Positions 1-6,399 of a stretch of 16,141 nt of DNA are shown one piece after another. The position numbers and the translations under genes are program-made. Source of the stretch: CAYTID01 sp964437735. GTDB lineage: Bacteria > Bacteroidota > Ignavibacteria > UBA10030 > BY39. The notes beneath the pieces were generated by a model. It did not search any database and had not been told where the DNA came from. It was given only the letters and a program-made list of their open reading frames with translations. Position 1 is the first letter of the stretch. The number at the start of each line of letters is the position of its first letter. The DNA lies in contig CAYTID010000050.1 in assembly GCA_964437735.1 (NCBI GenBank), forward strand, positions 1 to 16,141. The letters run 5' to 3'.

Positions 1-48
1 TTATAACGAAATGTTTTATTCTTTGCAACCTCATTTATTTTTGTTCTT

Positions 49-105
49 CTGAGATTGTCTCTTTAAACAGATTCAATAATTATATTTTTTATGAGACAAT
101 CTTAG
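49..105. repeat. 13-bp inverted repeat with 31-nt loop
   Basis: The arm CTGAGATTGTCTC (49-61) faces GAGACAATCTTAG (93-105). In a + strand RNA this gives 12 Watson-Crick pairs plus one G-U pair around a 31-nt loop. No T-run follows, so it is not a standard intrinsic terminator. It lies upstream of the promoter at 155-183. It may be an operator pair or the 3' hairpin of a gene beyond the window edge. The first 173 bases otherwise hold no convincing gene. Confidence 0.5.
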
Positions 106-154
106 AATTAATATCCTGAAGATACATTTCTATATACGTCAATTTCATCAAACC

Positions 155-183
155 TTGACATTGTTAGTTTTTTTTGGTAATAT
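155..183 (+). promoter_or_regulatory. Sigma-70-type promoter for the purC-like/psd/pssA run
   Basis: A perfect TTGACA (155-160) is followed after exactly 17 nt by TAATAT (178-183). Transcription would start near 190, about 30 nt before the TTG start preferred for the next gene. The -10 box lies inside the longer version of that ORF (from 174), which argues for the shorter start. This is sequence inspection only. Confidence 0.6.
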
Positions 184-218
184 TTAACGTAAAATTCAAA
201 AATCTATTCGGAGAATAT

Positions 219-932
219 TTGGCAAAGCAGAAAGTAACTACCTTATTGTATGAAAACGGGAATATTAATCTGTTTTCATCTGATGAGGAAGGTTGTTTTA
301 TACAGGAATTTAAATCACATCAAAAAACGGGTAAGAAGGGAAAAACTATCGATTCCGCAATTCTCAGGAACGAAATATCTACATACCTCACCGAGTATTT
401 GGAAAATTTTCATATCCCGACTTTTTTTGAAAAACGAATTGATAATTACAAAATTTTAGTCAAACAATTTGAATATATACCGGTGTTTGTCCAGGTTTAT
501 AATTACGCAACTCAAAGTCTCTCTAAAAGGCTTGATTTAAAGGAAGGAAATCCGCTGAAATGCCCGATTTTTGAAGTTTACTATAAAAATAATGACCACA
601 GCAAAACTCAAATTAACGAAACCCACAATTTAGCCATCGGATTATTATCAACTGAGGAGTTTAAACAAATCCAGCGATTGGCATCAAAAGTCAATGCAGT
701 TCTCCGGGCTTTATGTGACCGTCGGAATTTGATCGTTGCTGATATGGAATTGGAATTCGGGCGTCAAAATCAGAAAATAATATTGATTAACGAAATTTCA
801 CCGTTGACATGCCGATTTTGGAATATTGATGAAAACGGGAAAATACATAAAGATCATTTTTCTGCAACAGGTGAGAATTCTAAAGATAGAATGGTTGAGT
901 TACGAAACAAACTACAACATAAATTAAATTAA
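219..932 (+). CDS. Divergent SAICAR synthetase-like (PurC-like) protein, probably inactive
   Basis: The protein (237 aa from TTG at 219, the length of E. coli PurC) aligns with PurC throughout, best over the INETH, ADMELEFG and INEISP...CRFW stretches. PurC ligates aspartate to CAIR in purine synthesis. Here the ATP-loop GKAK is replaced by NGNIN. Signature 1 (PxExxxRxxxxGS) reads PVFVQVYNYATQS, losing Glu, Arg and Gly. Signature 2 (DxKxEFG) reads DMELEFG, losing Lys. The aspartate after the DEISP-like segment is also gone. I infer a pseudoenzyme or decaying paralogue, not a working PurC. The start at 219 is chosen because GGAG (210-213) lies 5 nt upstream. The frame is open from another TTG at 174, but that one overlaps the promoter -10 box and has no ribosome site. 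psd begins 14 bases after the stop, so the genes are probably co-transcribed. Confidence 0.75.
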   Translation: MAKQKVTTLLYENGNINLFSSDEEGCFIQEFKSHQKTGKKGKTIDSAILRNEISTYLTEYLENFHIPTFFEKRIDNYKILVKQFEYIPVFVQVYNYATQSLSKRLDLKEGNPLKCPIFEVYYKNNDHSKTQINETHNLAIGLLSTEEFKQIQRLASKVNAVLRALCDRRNLIVADMELEFGRQNQKIILINEISPLTCRFWNIDENGKIHKDHFSATGENSKDRMVELRNKLQHKLN

Positions 933-945
933 CAGGAGATTTTTT

Positions 946-1602
946 TTGATTACAAGATATGGTTTAGATGTAGTAGTAGTAGTAGTAGTTATGACTATAG
1001 CTATAATCGTCCTGTCCGGTTTGTTTATAAAAATATCATATGTAAAGTATCCGTTGATATTGCTCAGCGGATTTTTTCTGTTATTCACATTATATTTTTT
1101 TAGGGATCCGGAAAGGATTACTCCTAAAAATGAAAATTTTGTAATAGCGCCCGCAGATGGTAGAATAATATTTATTAAGGAAATACAGGAAGATATTTAT
1201 TTTAAAGAACCGGCAGTTCAGGTTAGTATTTTTATGTCGCCTCTGAATGTACATGTAAACAGATATCCGGTTACCGGAGTAATAGAATATTTCAAACATA
1301 TTCCGGGGAAATTTTTAGTTGCATTCGAGGACAAAGCATCGGATGTCAATGAACGAACGCTTATAGGAATTAAAAAAGGGAATGATAAAATTTTAATGAA
1401 ACAAATAGCCGGGTTTGTTGCACGGCGGATTGTTGCTGATTTGTCTGTTGGGATGAATACTAAATCCGGTGAACGATTCGGTATGATAAAATTCGGCTCA
1501 AGAGTCGATGTGATTATGCCAAAAAAATTCTCCATTAATGTAAAAATAGACGACGTAGTTAAGGCAGGTGAAACAGTACTAGCCGAAATAAATAATCAAT
1601 AA
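946..1602 (+). CDS. psd: Phosphatidylserine decarboxylase proenzyme
   Basis: This enzyme converts phosphatidylserine to phosphatidylethanolamine at the inner membrane, using a pyruvoyl group made by self-cleavage. The 218-aa protein is of the short class. It has hydrophobic N-terminal segments (about residues 9-52), an FFRDPER motif (51-57), NVHVNRYPVTG (101-111) and the cleavage site Gly184-Ser185 within RFGMIKFGSRVD. The start is a TTG with AGGAG at 934-938, 7 nt upstream. pssA, which supplies its substrate, follows 19 bases after the stop. Residues 9-15 are seven consecutive valines encoded by a GTA repeat, which is unusual. The family assignment is secure. Confidence 0.95.
   Translation: MITRYGLDVVVVVVVMTIAIIVLSGLFIKISYVKYPLILLSGFFLLFTLYFFRDPERITPKNENFVIAPADGRIIFIKEIQEDIYFKEPAVQVSIFMSPLNVHVNRYPVTGVIEYFKHIPGKFLVAFEDKASDVNERTLIGIKKGNDKILMKQIAGFVARRIVADLSVGMNTKSGERFGMIKFGSRVDVIMPKKFSINVKIDDVVKAGETVLAEINNQ
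970..987 (+). repeat. (GTA)6 trinucleotide repeat inside psd
   Basis: Six perfect GTA codons followed by GTT encode seven valines at the start of the membrane segment of Psd. Slippage would change length in whole codons without breaking the frame. Confidence 0.9.
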
Positions 1603-1621
1603 TGCCTTAAGGATTTAAGGA

Positions 1622-2386
1622 ATGAAAATTACACGCGCAGTTGTACCAAGCCTTTTCACCGTTTTAAACATGTTTTGTGGCTTTTTTTCTATTATTCATT
1701 CAAGCAGGGGAGATTTTGAAGTGGCTTGCTGGCTTATAATACTGGGAGGAGTTTTCGACAGTCTGGATGGAGTTATGGCACGAATTACAAAAACATCGTC
1801 ACGGTTTGGCGTTGAATTCGATTCTCTTTCCGATTTAATAACATTCGGAGTTGCACCATCTTTTATCGCATACAAAATGTACCTGTATAACTTTGAAGGT
1901 TTAGGAGTTTTAATCAGTTCGCTGCCTCTTATCTTAGGTGGAATCAGGCTCGCCCGCTTTAATGTACAACTGGTTGGTTTTGATAAAGATTATTTTAGCG
2001 GACTTCCTATTCCCGCACAGGCATTAACATTAATTTCGTTTGTTCTTATAAATTATTCAGAAGCATCCGGCTTAAGCGGATGGCACGCGGATATTTTCAT
2101 TCCTATGCTCGTAGTCGTATCATTACTCATGGTAAGTACATTCAAGTACGATACTCTGCCCAAATTTACAAAGAAAAATATTCAAGCACATCCTATAAAA
2201 TTTTCAGCGTTTGGATTAGCAATCGTATCACTGATTGTTACATCCGGTAAATCGTTATTTATATTATTTGTCCTTTATTTATTATCAGGGATATTCAGAT
2301 GGGTTATAAGTTCAATTAAAAATTTACGAGACGCTAAACTCAAGATTGAACCGAATGGGGCAGAAAAATCAAGTATTGACGTATAA
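1622..2386 (+). CDS. pssA: CDP-diacylglycerol--serine O-phosphatidyltransferase
   Basis: This integral membrane enzyme makes phosphatidylserine from CDP-diacylglycerol and L-serine, the step before Psd. The CDP-alcohol phosphatidyltransferase motif DGx2ARx8Gx3Dx3D is complete: D49, G50, A53, R54, G63, D67 and D71. The rest is a series of hydrophobic helices with short loops, total 254 aa, usual for the Bacillus-type PssA family. AAGGA (1609-1613) sits 8 nt before the ATG. It forms a lipid operon with psd. The reading frame is followed, in frame after the stop, by a remnant resembling PurS. The last few residues (SSIDV) could therefore derive from that remnant. Confidence 0.95.
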   Translation: MKITRAVVPSLFTVLNMFCGFFSIIHSSRGDFEVACWLIILGGVFDSLDGVMARITKTSSRFGVEFDSLSDLITFGVAPSFIAYKMYLYNFEGLGVLISSLPLILGGIRLARFNVQLVGFDKDYFSGLPIPAQALTLISFVLINYSEASGLSGWHADIFIPMLVVVSLLMVSTFKYDTLPKFTKKNIQAHPIKFSAFGLAIVSLIVTSGKSLFILFVLYLLSGIFRWVISSIKNLRDAKLKIEPNGAEKSSIDV

Positions 2387-2482
2387 AAATCGGTATTCGA
2401 TCCACAAGGCACAACTATCCATCACGCCTTGAATAATCTGAACATACCTGCGGGAAAAAAAGTTAGAATAGTAAATATTTGA
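2387..2482 (+). pseudogene. purS remnant (FGAM synthase small subunit)
   Basis: Directly after the pssA stop, and in the same frame, the sequence reads KSVFDPQGTTIHHALNNLN, continuing IPAGKKVRIVNI before a TGA at 2480-2482. This matches the first half of PurS, whose N-terminus runs VTLKxSVxDPQGxxxxxALxxLG...VRxGK. No start codon, ribosome site or second half is present, as PurS is usually about 80 residues. I read it as a decayed gene. PurS is the small partner of PurL/PurQ in FGAM synthase. Its presence two genes after a degenerate PurC suggests an eroded purine cluster. The fragment is short, but the DPQG core is characteristic. Confidence 0.6.
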
Positions 2483-2528
2483 TTTTTAATACGAAAAGGT
2501 ATTACTTTATATAGAAAGGATAAAAAAA

Positions 2529-2729
2529 ATGTTTGGAAATTTAGGCACAACAGAAATACTATTAATTCTTCTTTTCATTCTAATATTTTTTGGAGCAAAG
2601 AAAATTCCCGATTTAGCTCAAGGTTTAGGCAAGGGAATCCGTGAATTTCGGAAAGCAGCGCGAGATATCCAATCTGATATCGAACAACCGAATGATTCTA
2701 CAAAAGTAGAAGAGAAGAAGAATCAATAA
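2529..2729 (+). CDS. tatA: Sec-independent translocase subunit TatA/E
   Basis: TatA multimers form the channel of the twin-arginine pathway, which exports folded proteins. The 66-aa protein has the family layout: a short N-terminus, one transmembrane helix (about residues 7-22), the FGAKKIPDLA hinge, an amphipathic helix (GLGKGIREFRKAARDI) and a charged tail. AAAGGA (2515-2520) lies 8 nt before the ATG. No tatC or tatB is in the window. Upstream there is only the purS remnant and weak promoter candidates. TatA and TatE cannot be told apart here. Confidence 0.93.
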   Translation: MFGNLGTTEILLILLFILIFFGAKKIPDLAQGLGKGIREFRKAARDIQSDIEQPNDSTKVEEKKNQ

Positions 2730-2730
2730 T

Positions 2731-2826
2731 ATCCATAATAGTATATCAACAATTTTTCGAACCGCTGAACGATTACCGAATCAAGTAACTTATTATAAGC
2801 AGTATTGCTCTCAGTTTATGATATAA
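2731..2826 (+). pseudogene. Possible acyl-CoA synthetase N-terminal remnant
   Basis: One frame reads SISTIFRTAERLPNQVTYYK before stopping at 2824-2826. It resembles the start of long-chain fatty acid CoA ligases (AMP-binding family), which typically have TI..IF..TAER.P.KVA..YK. There is no plausible start codon or ribosome site, and further stops follow, so it would be a dead fragment. Later in the same frame, after several stops, a coding-like stretch (2878-2955) contains WQEFIYNTLIPEQWEALQKF, which I do not recognise. The match is short and may be chance. Confidence 0.3.
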
Positions 2827-2827
2827 T
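2819..2827 (+). promoter_or_regulatory. Extended -10 promoter candidate for sucD
   Basis: TGATATAAT is a perfect extended -10 element (TGnTATAAT). I see no good -35 box at the right distance, which is tolerated with an extended -10. It would give a sucD leader of about 155 nt. The 260 bases between tatA and sucD otherwise hold only possible gene remnants. Confidence 0.4.
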
Positions 2828-2989
2828 ATATGTGATTTCGAGGATTGTTACTTAAGAAGAATCATTGTTTATTCTAATGGCAGGAATTTATTTATAACAC
2901 ACTAATTCCCGAACAGTGGGAAGCTTTACAGAAATTTCAGAGAAGCAATATATAATATAAATGTTTAACAAAATTAAAAAGAATAATTT

Positions 2990-4087
2990 ATGAGCATACT
3001 TGCAGATAACACAACGCGTTTAGTAGTTCAAGGAATTACAGGTGGAGAGGGAACATTCCATACTCAACAAATGATTGCATACGGAACAAAAGTTGTAGCC
3101 GGCGTTACACCCGGAAAGGGAGGTATTATGTACAACGGGAATGAAAAATATTCATTCGCTCATCCGGTTCCGGTTTACAATACAGTTTCCGACGCCGTCA
3201 AATACGAAGGTGCAAATACTTCAATTATTTTTGTTCCTTCAGCATTTGCCGCGGATGCAATCATGGAGTCAGCAGATGCCGGGATTGAATTAATTGTTTG
3301 CATTACAGAAGGAATTCCGACAAAAGATATGGTTAAGGTTAAAGAATATTTGAAGGGTAAAAAATCGCGCCTAATCGGTCCTAATTGTCCCGGTATAATT
3401 TCACCGGGGATGGCAAAAATCGGTATAATGCCCGGATTTATACATCTTCCCGGAAAAGTCGGGCTTATTTCCCGAAGCGGGACATTAACATACGAAGCTG
3501 TATGGCAATTGACTGAAAGAAATATCGGGCAATCAACTTGTATCGGAATTGGCGGCGATCCTGTAATCGGGACTCAATTTATTGATGCGCTCAAAATTTT
3601 CAATGCCGATAAAAATACAGAAGCTGTTGTGATGATTGGGGAGATCGGCGGTACTGCTGAAGAAGAAGCAGCTGATTATATTAAAAATGAATTTACTAAA
3701 CCGGTAGTCGGATTTATCGCAGGTAAAACAGCTCCTCCCGGAAGAAGAATGGGACATGCCGGTGCAATAATATCAGGCGGAAAAGGTACGGCAGCAGAAA
3801 AAATGGATGCTATGCGTGCCGCAGGAATTTTTGTTGTTGACAGCCCTGCAATGATCGGGGAAACCGTTAAAAAAGTTTTAGAAGAAAAATCTAAAGGATT
3901 TAGAGAAACAATCTTGAAACCTAAAGCTGTAAAAAATAATCGAAAAGCTAAATCCAAGCTTTCTTCAAAATTAAAAAAATTATATACCGATAAATTATCC
4001 GATAAGAAGAAAAAGAGACCAACAAAGAAACCAAAAGTTCAAATCAAAAAAAATAAAAGTAAACGACAAACAAGGAGAAAAAATTGA
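2990..4087 (+). CDS. sucD: Succinyl-CoA synthetase alpha subunit with lysine-rich C-terminal tail
   Basis: With SucC this subunit interconverts succinyl-CoA and succinate with nucleotide phosphorylation in the TCA cycle. The first 300 residues are a complete SucD: CoA-binding Rossmann part (GITGGEGTFHT at 15-25), GPNCPG (130-135), GLISRSGTLTYE (158-169) and phosphohistidine His256 in RRMGHAGAI. Family members usually end near residue 290-300. Here about 65 more residues follow, with 29 Lys/Arg and only 3 acidic residues. sucC is not adjacent, as also known in some Chlorobi. The stop overlaps the TTG start of ndk by 4 nt, which suggests translational coupling. The ribosome site of ndk lies inside the tail codons. 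The site before sucD is weak (AAAGAA). Confidence 0.95.
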   Translation: MSILADNTTRLVVQGITGGEGTFHTQQMIAYGTKVVAGVTPGKGGIMYNGNEKYSFAHPVPVYNTVSDAVKYEGANTSIIFVPSAFAADAIMESADAGIELIVCITEGIPTKDMVKVKEYLKGKKSRLIGPNCPGIISPGMAKIGIMPGFIHLPGKVGLISRSGTLTYEAVWQLTERNIGQSTCIGIGGDPVIGTQFIDALKIFNADKNTEAVVMIGEIGGTAEEEAADYIKNEFTKPVVGFIAGKTAPPGRRMGHAGAIISGGKGTAAEKMDAMRAAGIFVVDSPAMIGETVKKVLEEKSKGFRETILKPKAVKNNRKAKSKLSSKLKKLYTDKLSDKKKKRPTKKPKVQIKKNKSKRQTRRKN

Positions 4088-4509
4088 AAGAACGCACATT
4101 AGCTATTTTAAAACCGGATTGTGTACGTAAAAATTTAACAGGTCAGGTTGTAGCCAGAATAGAGCAAGCAGGATTTAAAATTCTTGGCATGAAAAAAATC
4201 CGCTTAACAAAAGAAACCGCAGGGGCTTTTTATGCGGTCCATAAGGAAAGACCATTTTATGCCGGACTTGTTGAATTTATGAGTTCAGGTTCGTGTGTAC
4301 CGATGGTATTAGAAAAAGAAAACGCCGTTGCAAGCTTCCGCGAATTAATCGGCGCAACCGATCCGGCTGATGCTGCTGAAGGAACTATACGTAAAGATTT
4401 TGCAGACAATAAAGGTGAGAATATTGTGCATGGTTCCGATTCAATGGAAAATGGTAAATTAGAATGCGCGTTTTTCTTCTCTGAAAACGAACTAATTGCA
4501 AATCAATAA
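4084..4509 (+). CDS. ndk: Nucleoside diphosphate kinase
   Basis: Ndk transfers the gamma phosphate of ATP to nucleoside diphosphates through a phosphohistidine. The 141-aa protein has the full family pattern: TLAILKPD at the N-terminus, the HKERPFYAGLVEFM segment (53-66), and the active-site NIVHGSDS with His116. The TTG start has AAGGAG (4072-4077) 6 nt upstream and overlaps the sucD stop as TTGA. The pairing makes sense because succinyl-CoA synthetase produces the nucleoside triphosphate that Ndk equilibrates. A hairpin terminator follows. Confidence 0.97.
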   Translation: MKERTLAILKPDCVRKNLTGQVVARIEQAGFKILGMKKIRLTKETAGAFYAVHKERPFYAGLVEFMSSGSCVPMVLEKENAVASFRELIGATDPADAAEGTIRKDFADNKGENIVHGSDSMENGKLECAFFFSENELIANQ

Positions 4510-4527
4510 ATATTTCTAATTTTAAAA

Positions 4528-4555
4528 AAAGGCATCCCATTAATGAGATGCCTTT
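4528..4555. terminator. Hairpin terminator after ndk
   Basis: AAAGGCATC (4528-4536) pairs perfectly with GATGCCTTT (4547-4555), with A-runs on the left and only a short T stretch on the right. The tails are part of the stem, so it could work in both directions. It ends 8 nt before the next start codon. Confidence 0.7.
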
Positions 4556-4563
4556 AATCATTT

Positions 4564-5094
4564 ATGCTAAAACCCTGGCAAAAAATATTTCAAAAAATAA
4601 AAATTCCAAATAAATGGTGGACATATATCGTTGATGAAGTAATGCTGCCAAGCGGAAAATCGGGCGAGTATTACTATGTGCACACGAACGGTTCGAGTAT
4701 GGTGATACCCGTATTTGACGATGGCAGAATTATTTTGGTGAAACAATTCAGATACCTTGCCGATACTACGAGTCTTGAATTTCCATGCGGAAGTGTAAAG
4801 GATGGATCTGATTATGAATCAACTGCTTATTGTGAGCTCAGTGAAGAAACAGGTTATAAAGCCAATAGATTAGAATACGTGGGGCAATTTAACCCTTATA
4901 ACGGCATTACAACCGAAATGTGCAAGGTATTTATCGCCAGAAGCATAGAACCAGCACCTGCTATTCCGGATGAGACTGAAGAATTTGAAAATGTATTAAT
5001 GACAAAAGTTGAAATCGATACTTTAATAAATTCGAACGAAATATGGGATGGCATGACGATGGCAGCATGGTTGTTAGCCAGAAACCGATTATGA
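4564..5094 (+). CDS. Nudix hydrolase, ADP-ribose pyrophosphatase-like
   Basis: The 176-aa protein has the layout of NudF-type nucleoside diphosphate-sugar hydrolases: an N-terminal strand region, LVKQFRY (58-64), LEFPCG (71-76), the Nudix box, then FNPYNGITTEMCKVF (109-123). The box (76-98, starting GSVKDG) keeps the catalytic ELSEETG core. It has Ser82 where the first conserved Glu is expected and Cys90 in place of the Arg of REUxEE. The metal-binding glutamates remain, so activity is plausible but the substrate is unsure. No ribosome site precedes the ATG, which comes just after the terminator hairpin. The stop overlaps the next gene by 4 nt (ATGA). Confidence 0.8.
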   Translation: MLKPWQKIFQKIKIPNKWWTYIVDEVMLPSGKSGEYYYVHTNGSSMVIPVFDDGRIILVKQFRYLADTTSLEFPCGSVKDGSDYESTAYCELSEETGYKANRLEYVGQFNPYNGITTEMCKVFIARSIEPAPAIPDETEEFENVLMTKVEIDTLINSNEIWDGMTMAAWLLARNRL

Positions 5095-6341
5095 ATACAT
5101 ATAAATTTATTTTCAGAATCTTACCGATATATGTCGGATTATTATTTTTATTTACACAGAGTTATTCACAGGATTCGTATGTAAAAGTAGGGGCAGATGT
5201 TTTTATTGAGAAGTATATTCATACGATGGAAAACAAAAGTGTTGGTGTTATCTGCAATCATACTTCTGTGCTTAGAAACGGAAAACACCTCGTTGATGTA
5301 TTGATTGAAAGTGGAGTAAATATCAAGGCACTGTTTAGTCCGGAACACGGAATCCGTGGCGAAATACCTGCCGGGATAAAAATCGAAAACCAAAAAGATA
5401 AAAAAACCGGAATTCCAATATATTCTTTATATGGTAATTCACTAAAGCCCACATTTGAAATGTTAAAAGATATTGAGATATTGATTTTTGATTTACAGGA
5501 TGCCGGCGCTCGCTTCTATACTTACTCGGTAACAATGGGTTATGCAATGCAAGCAGCGGCAGAAATGAAAATAAAATTCACTGTTCTTGATAGACCAAAT
5601 CCTGTTAACGGGAACGACATCGAGGGTCCGATTCTGAAAGAAAATCTATTTTCAAATATCGGAATTTTTCCGATACCCATTCGTCACGGGTTGACTTTAG
5701 GTGAATTGTCACTAATGATCGTCGGTGAAAAATGGTTAAATGGTTTATCAGACTTGAATTTAGTAGTTGTACCAATGGTTGATTGGAAGAGGGAATTGTA
5801 TTATGATGAAACAGGCGTTTCCTGGATACCTCCTTCTCCGAATATGAAATTTGTTACTACTGCAATTGTATATCCCGGGACTTGTCTGTTTGAGGGGACA
5901 AATATATCTGAAGGACGTGGAACTTCGAGACCTTTTGAATATATCGGTGCTCCTTGGATAAATGGAAAAAAATTAGCAGAACGGTTAAACAAGCGGAATT
6001 TAACGGGAATTGAATTTCAACCCATTTATTTTACACCCAAAGGAGAGAATCTGACGAGGACAAACAAATATCAGGAAAAAATGTGTGAGGGAATTTTCAT
6101 TAACGTAACTGACAGAAAATATTTTAGTCCATTTACTACAGCTTATGATATTCTATATGAAATCTTCAATTTATATCCTGATAGTGCTAAATTCTATCCG
6201 AATTATTTTGATAAATTAGCCGGAACTGAAAACGTGAGAAAAAGTATTATTTCTAACGATTCAAACATATTTAATATGATAATATCACAAGATTCCTTAT
6301 TAAATTACAGAGAAAAACGAAAAAAACATCTGATTTATTGA
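5091..6341 (+). CDS. Secreted DUF1343 / NamZ-type exo-beta-N-acetylmuramidase
   Basis: DUF1343 proteins include Bacillus NamZ (YbbC), which releases N-acetylmuramic acid from the non-reducing ends of peptidoglycan fragments. The 416-aa protein carries a signal peptide (hydrophobic stretch about residues 7-22, then QSYSQDS). Family motifs are present: SPEHGIRGE (83-91, with the EHG motif linked to the active site), DLQDAGARFYTYS (134-146), LDRPNPVNG (166-174) and EGTNISEGRGTSRPFE (268-283). The start at 5091 (ATGA overlap with the Nudix gene) is preferred over the in-frame ATG at 5043, because it puts the signal peptide at the N-terminus. A cell-wall recycling role is inferred from the family. 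Confidence 0.88.
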   Translation: MNTYKFIFRILPIYVGLLFLFTQSYSQDSYVKVGADVFIEKYIHTMENKSVGVICNHTSVLRNGKHLVDVLIESGVNIKALFSPEHGIRGEIPAGIKIENQKDKKTGIPIYSLYGNSLKPTFEMLKDIEILIFDLQDAGARFYTYSVTMGYAMQAAAEMKIKFTVLDRPNPVNGNDIEGPILKENLFSNIGIFPIPIRHGLTLGELSLMIVGEKWLNGLSDLNLVVVPMVDWKRELYYDETGVSWIPPSPNMKFVTTAIVYPGTCLFEGTNISEGRGTSRPFEYIGAPWINGKKLAERLNKRNLTGIEFQPIYFTPKGENLTRTNKYQEKMCEGIFINVTDRKYFSPFTTAYDILYEIFNLYPDSAKFYPNYFDKLAGTENVRKSIISNDSNIFNMIISQDSLLNYREKRKKHLIY

Positions 6342-6366
6342 CTTTATTAGTAATATTCATTAAATT
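6338..6366 (+). promoter_or_regulatory. Weak promoter candidate for the GAF-GGDEF gene
   Basis: TTGACT (6338-6343), 17 nt, then TAAATT (6361-6366), overlapping the stop codon of the preceding gene. The -10 matches the consensus at only four of six positions. Confidence 0.3.
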
Positions 6367-6399
6367 TACACGATTTACGAAAATATATATTACAGAACT

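Noticed and set aside
1..34. Open frame on the - strand starting ATG at 34 and running off the left edge
   Set aside because: Only 11 codons are visible, with no clear ribosome site or recognisable product.
108..161. 17-codon ORF on the - strand
   Set aside because: Too short, no ribosome site, and overlaps the + strand promoter.
2405..2431. CAAGGC/GCCTTG inverted repeat as a terminator after pssA
   Set aside because: Stem of only 6 bp, a 15-nt loop and no T-run. It lies inside the purS remnant.
5043..5090. Longer start for the NamZ-type gene
   Set aside because: It would add 16 residues before a clear signal peptide and overlap the Nudix gene by 52 nt. The ATGA overlap at 5091 is more natural.
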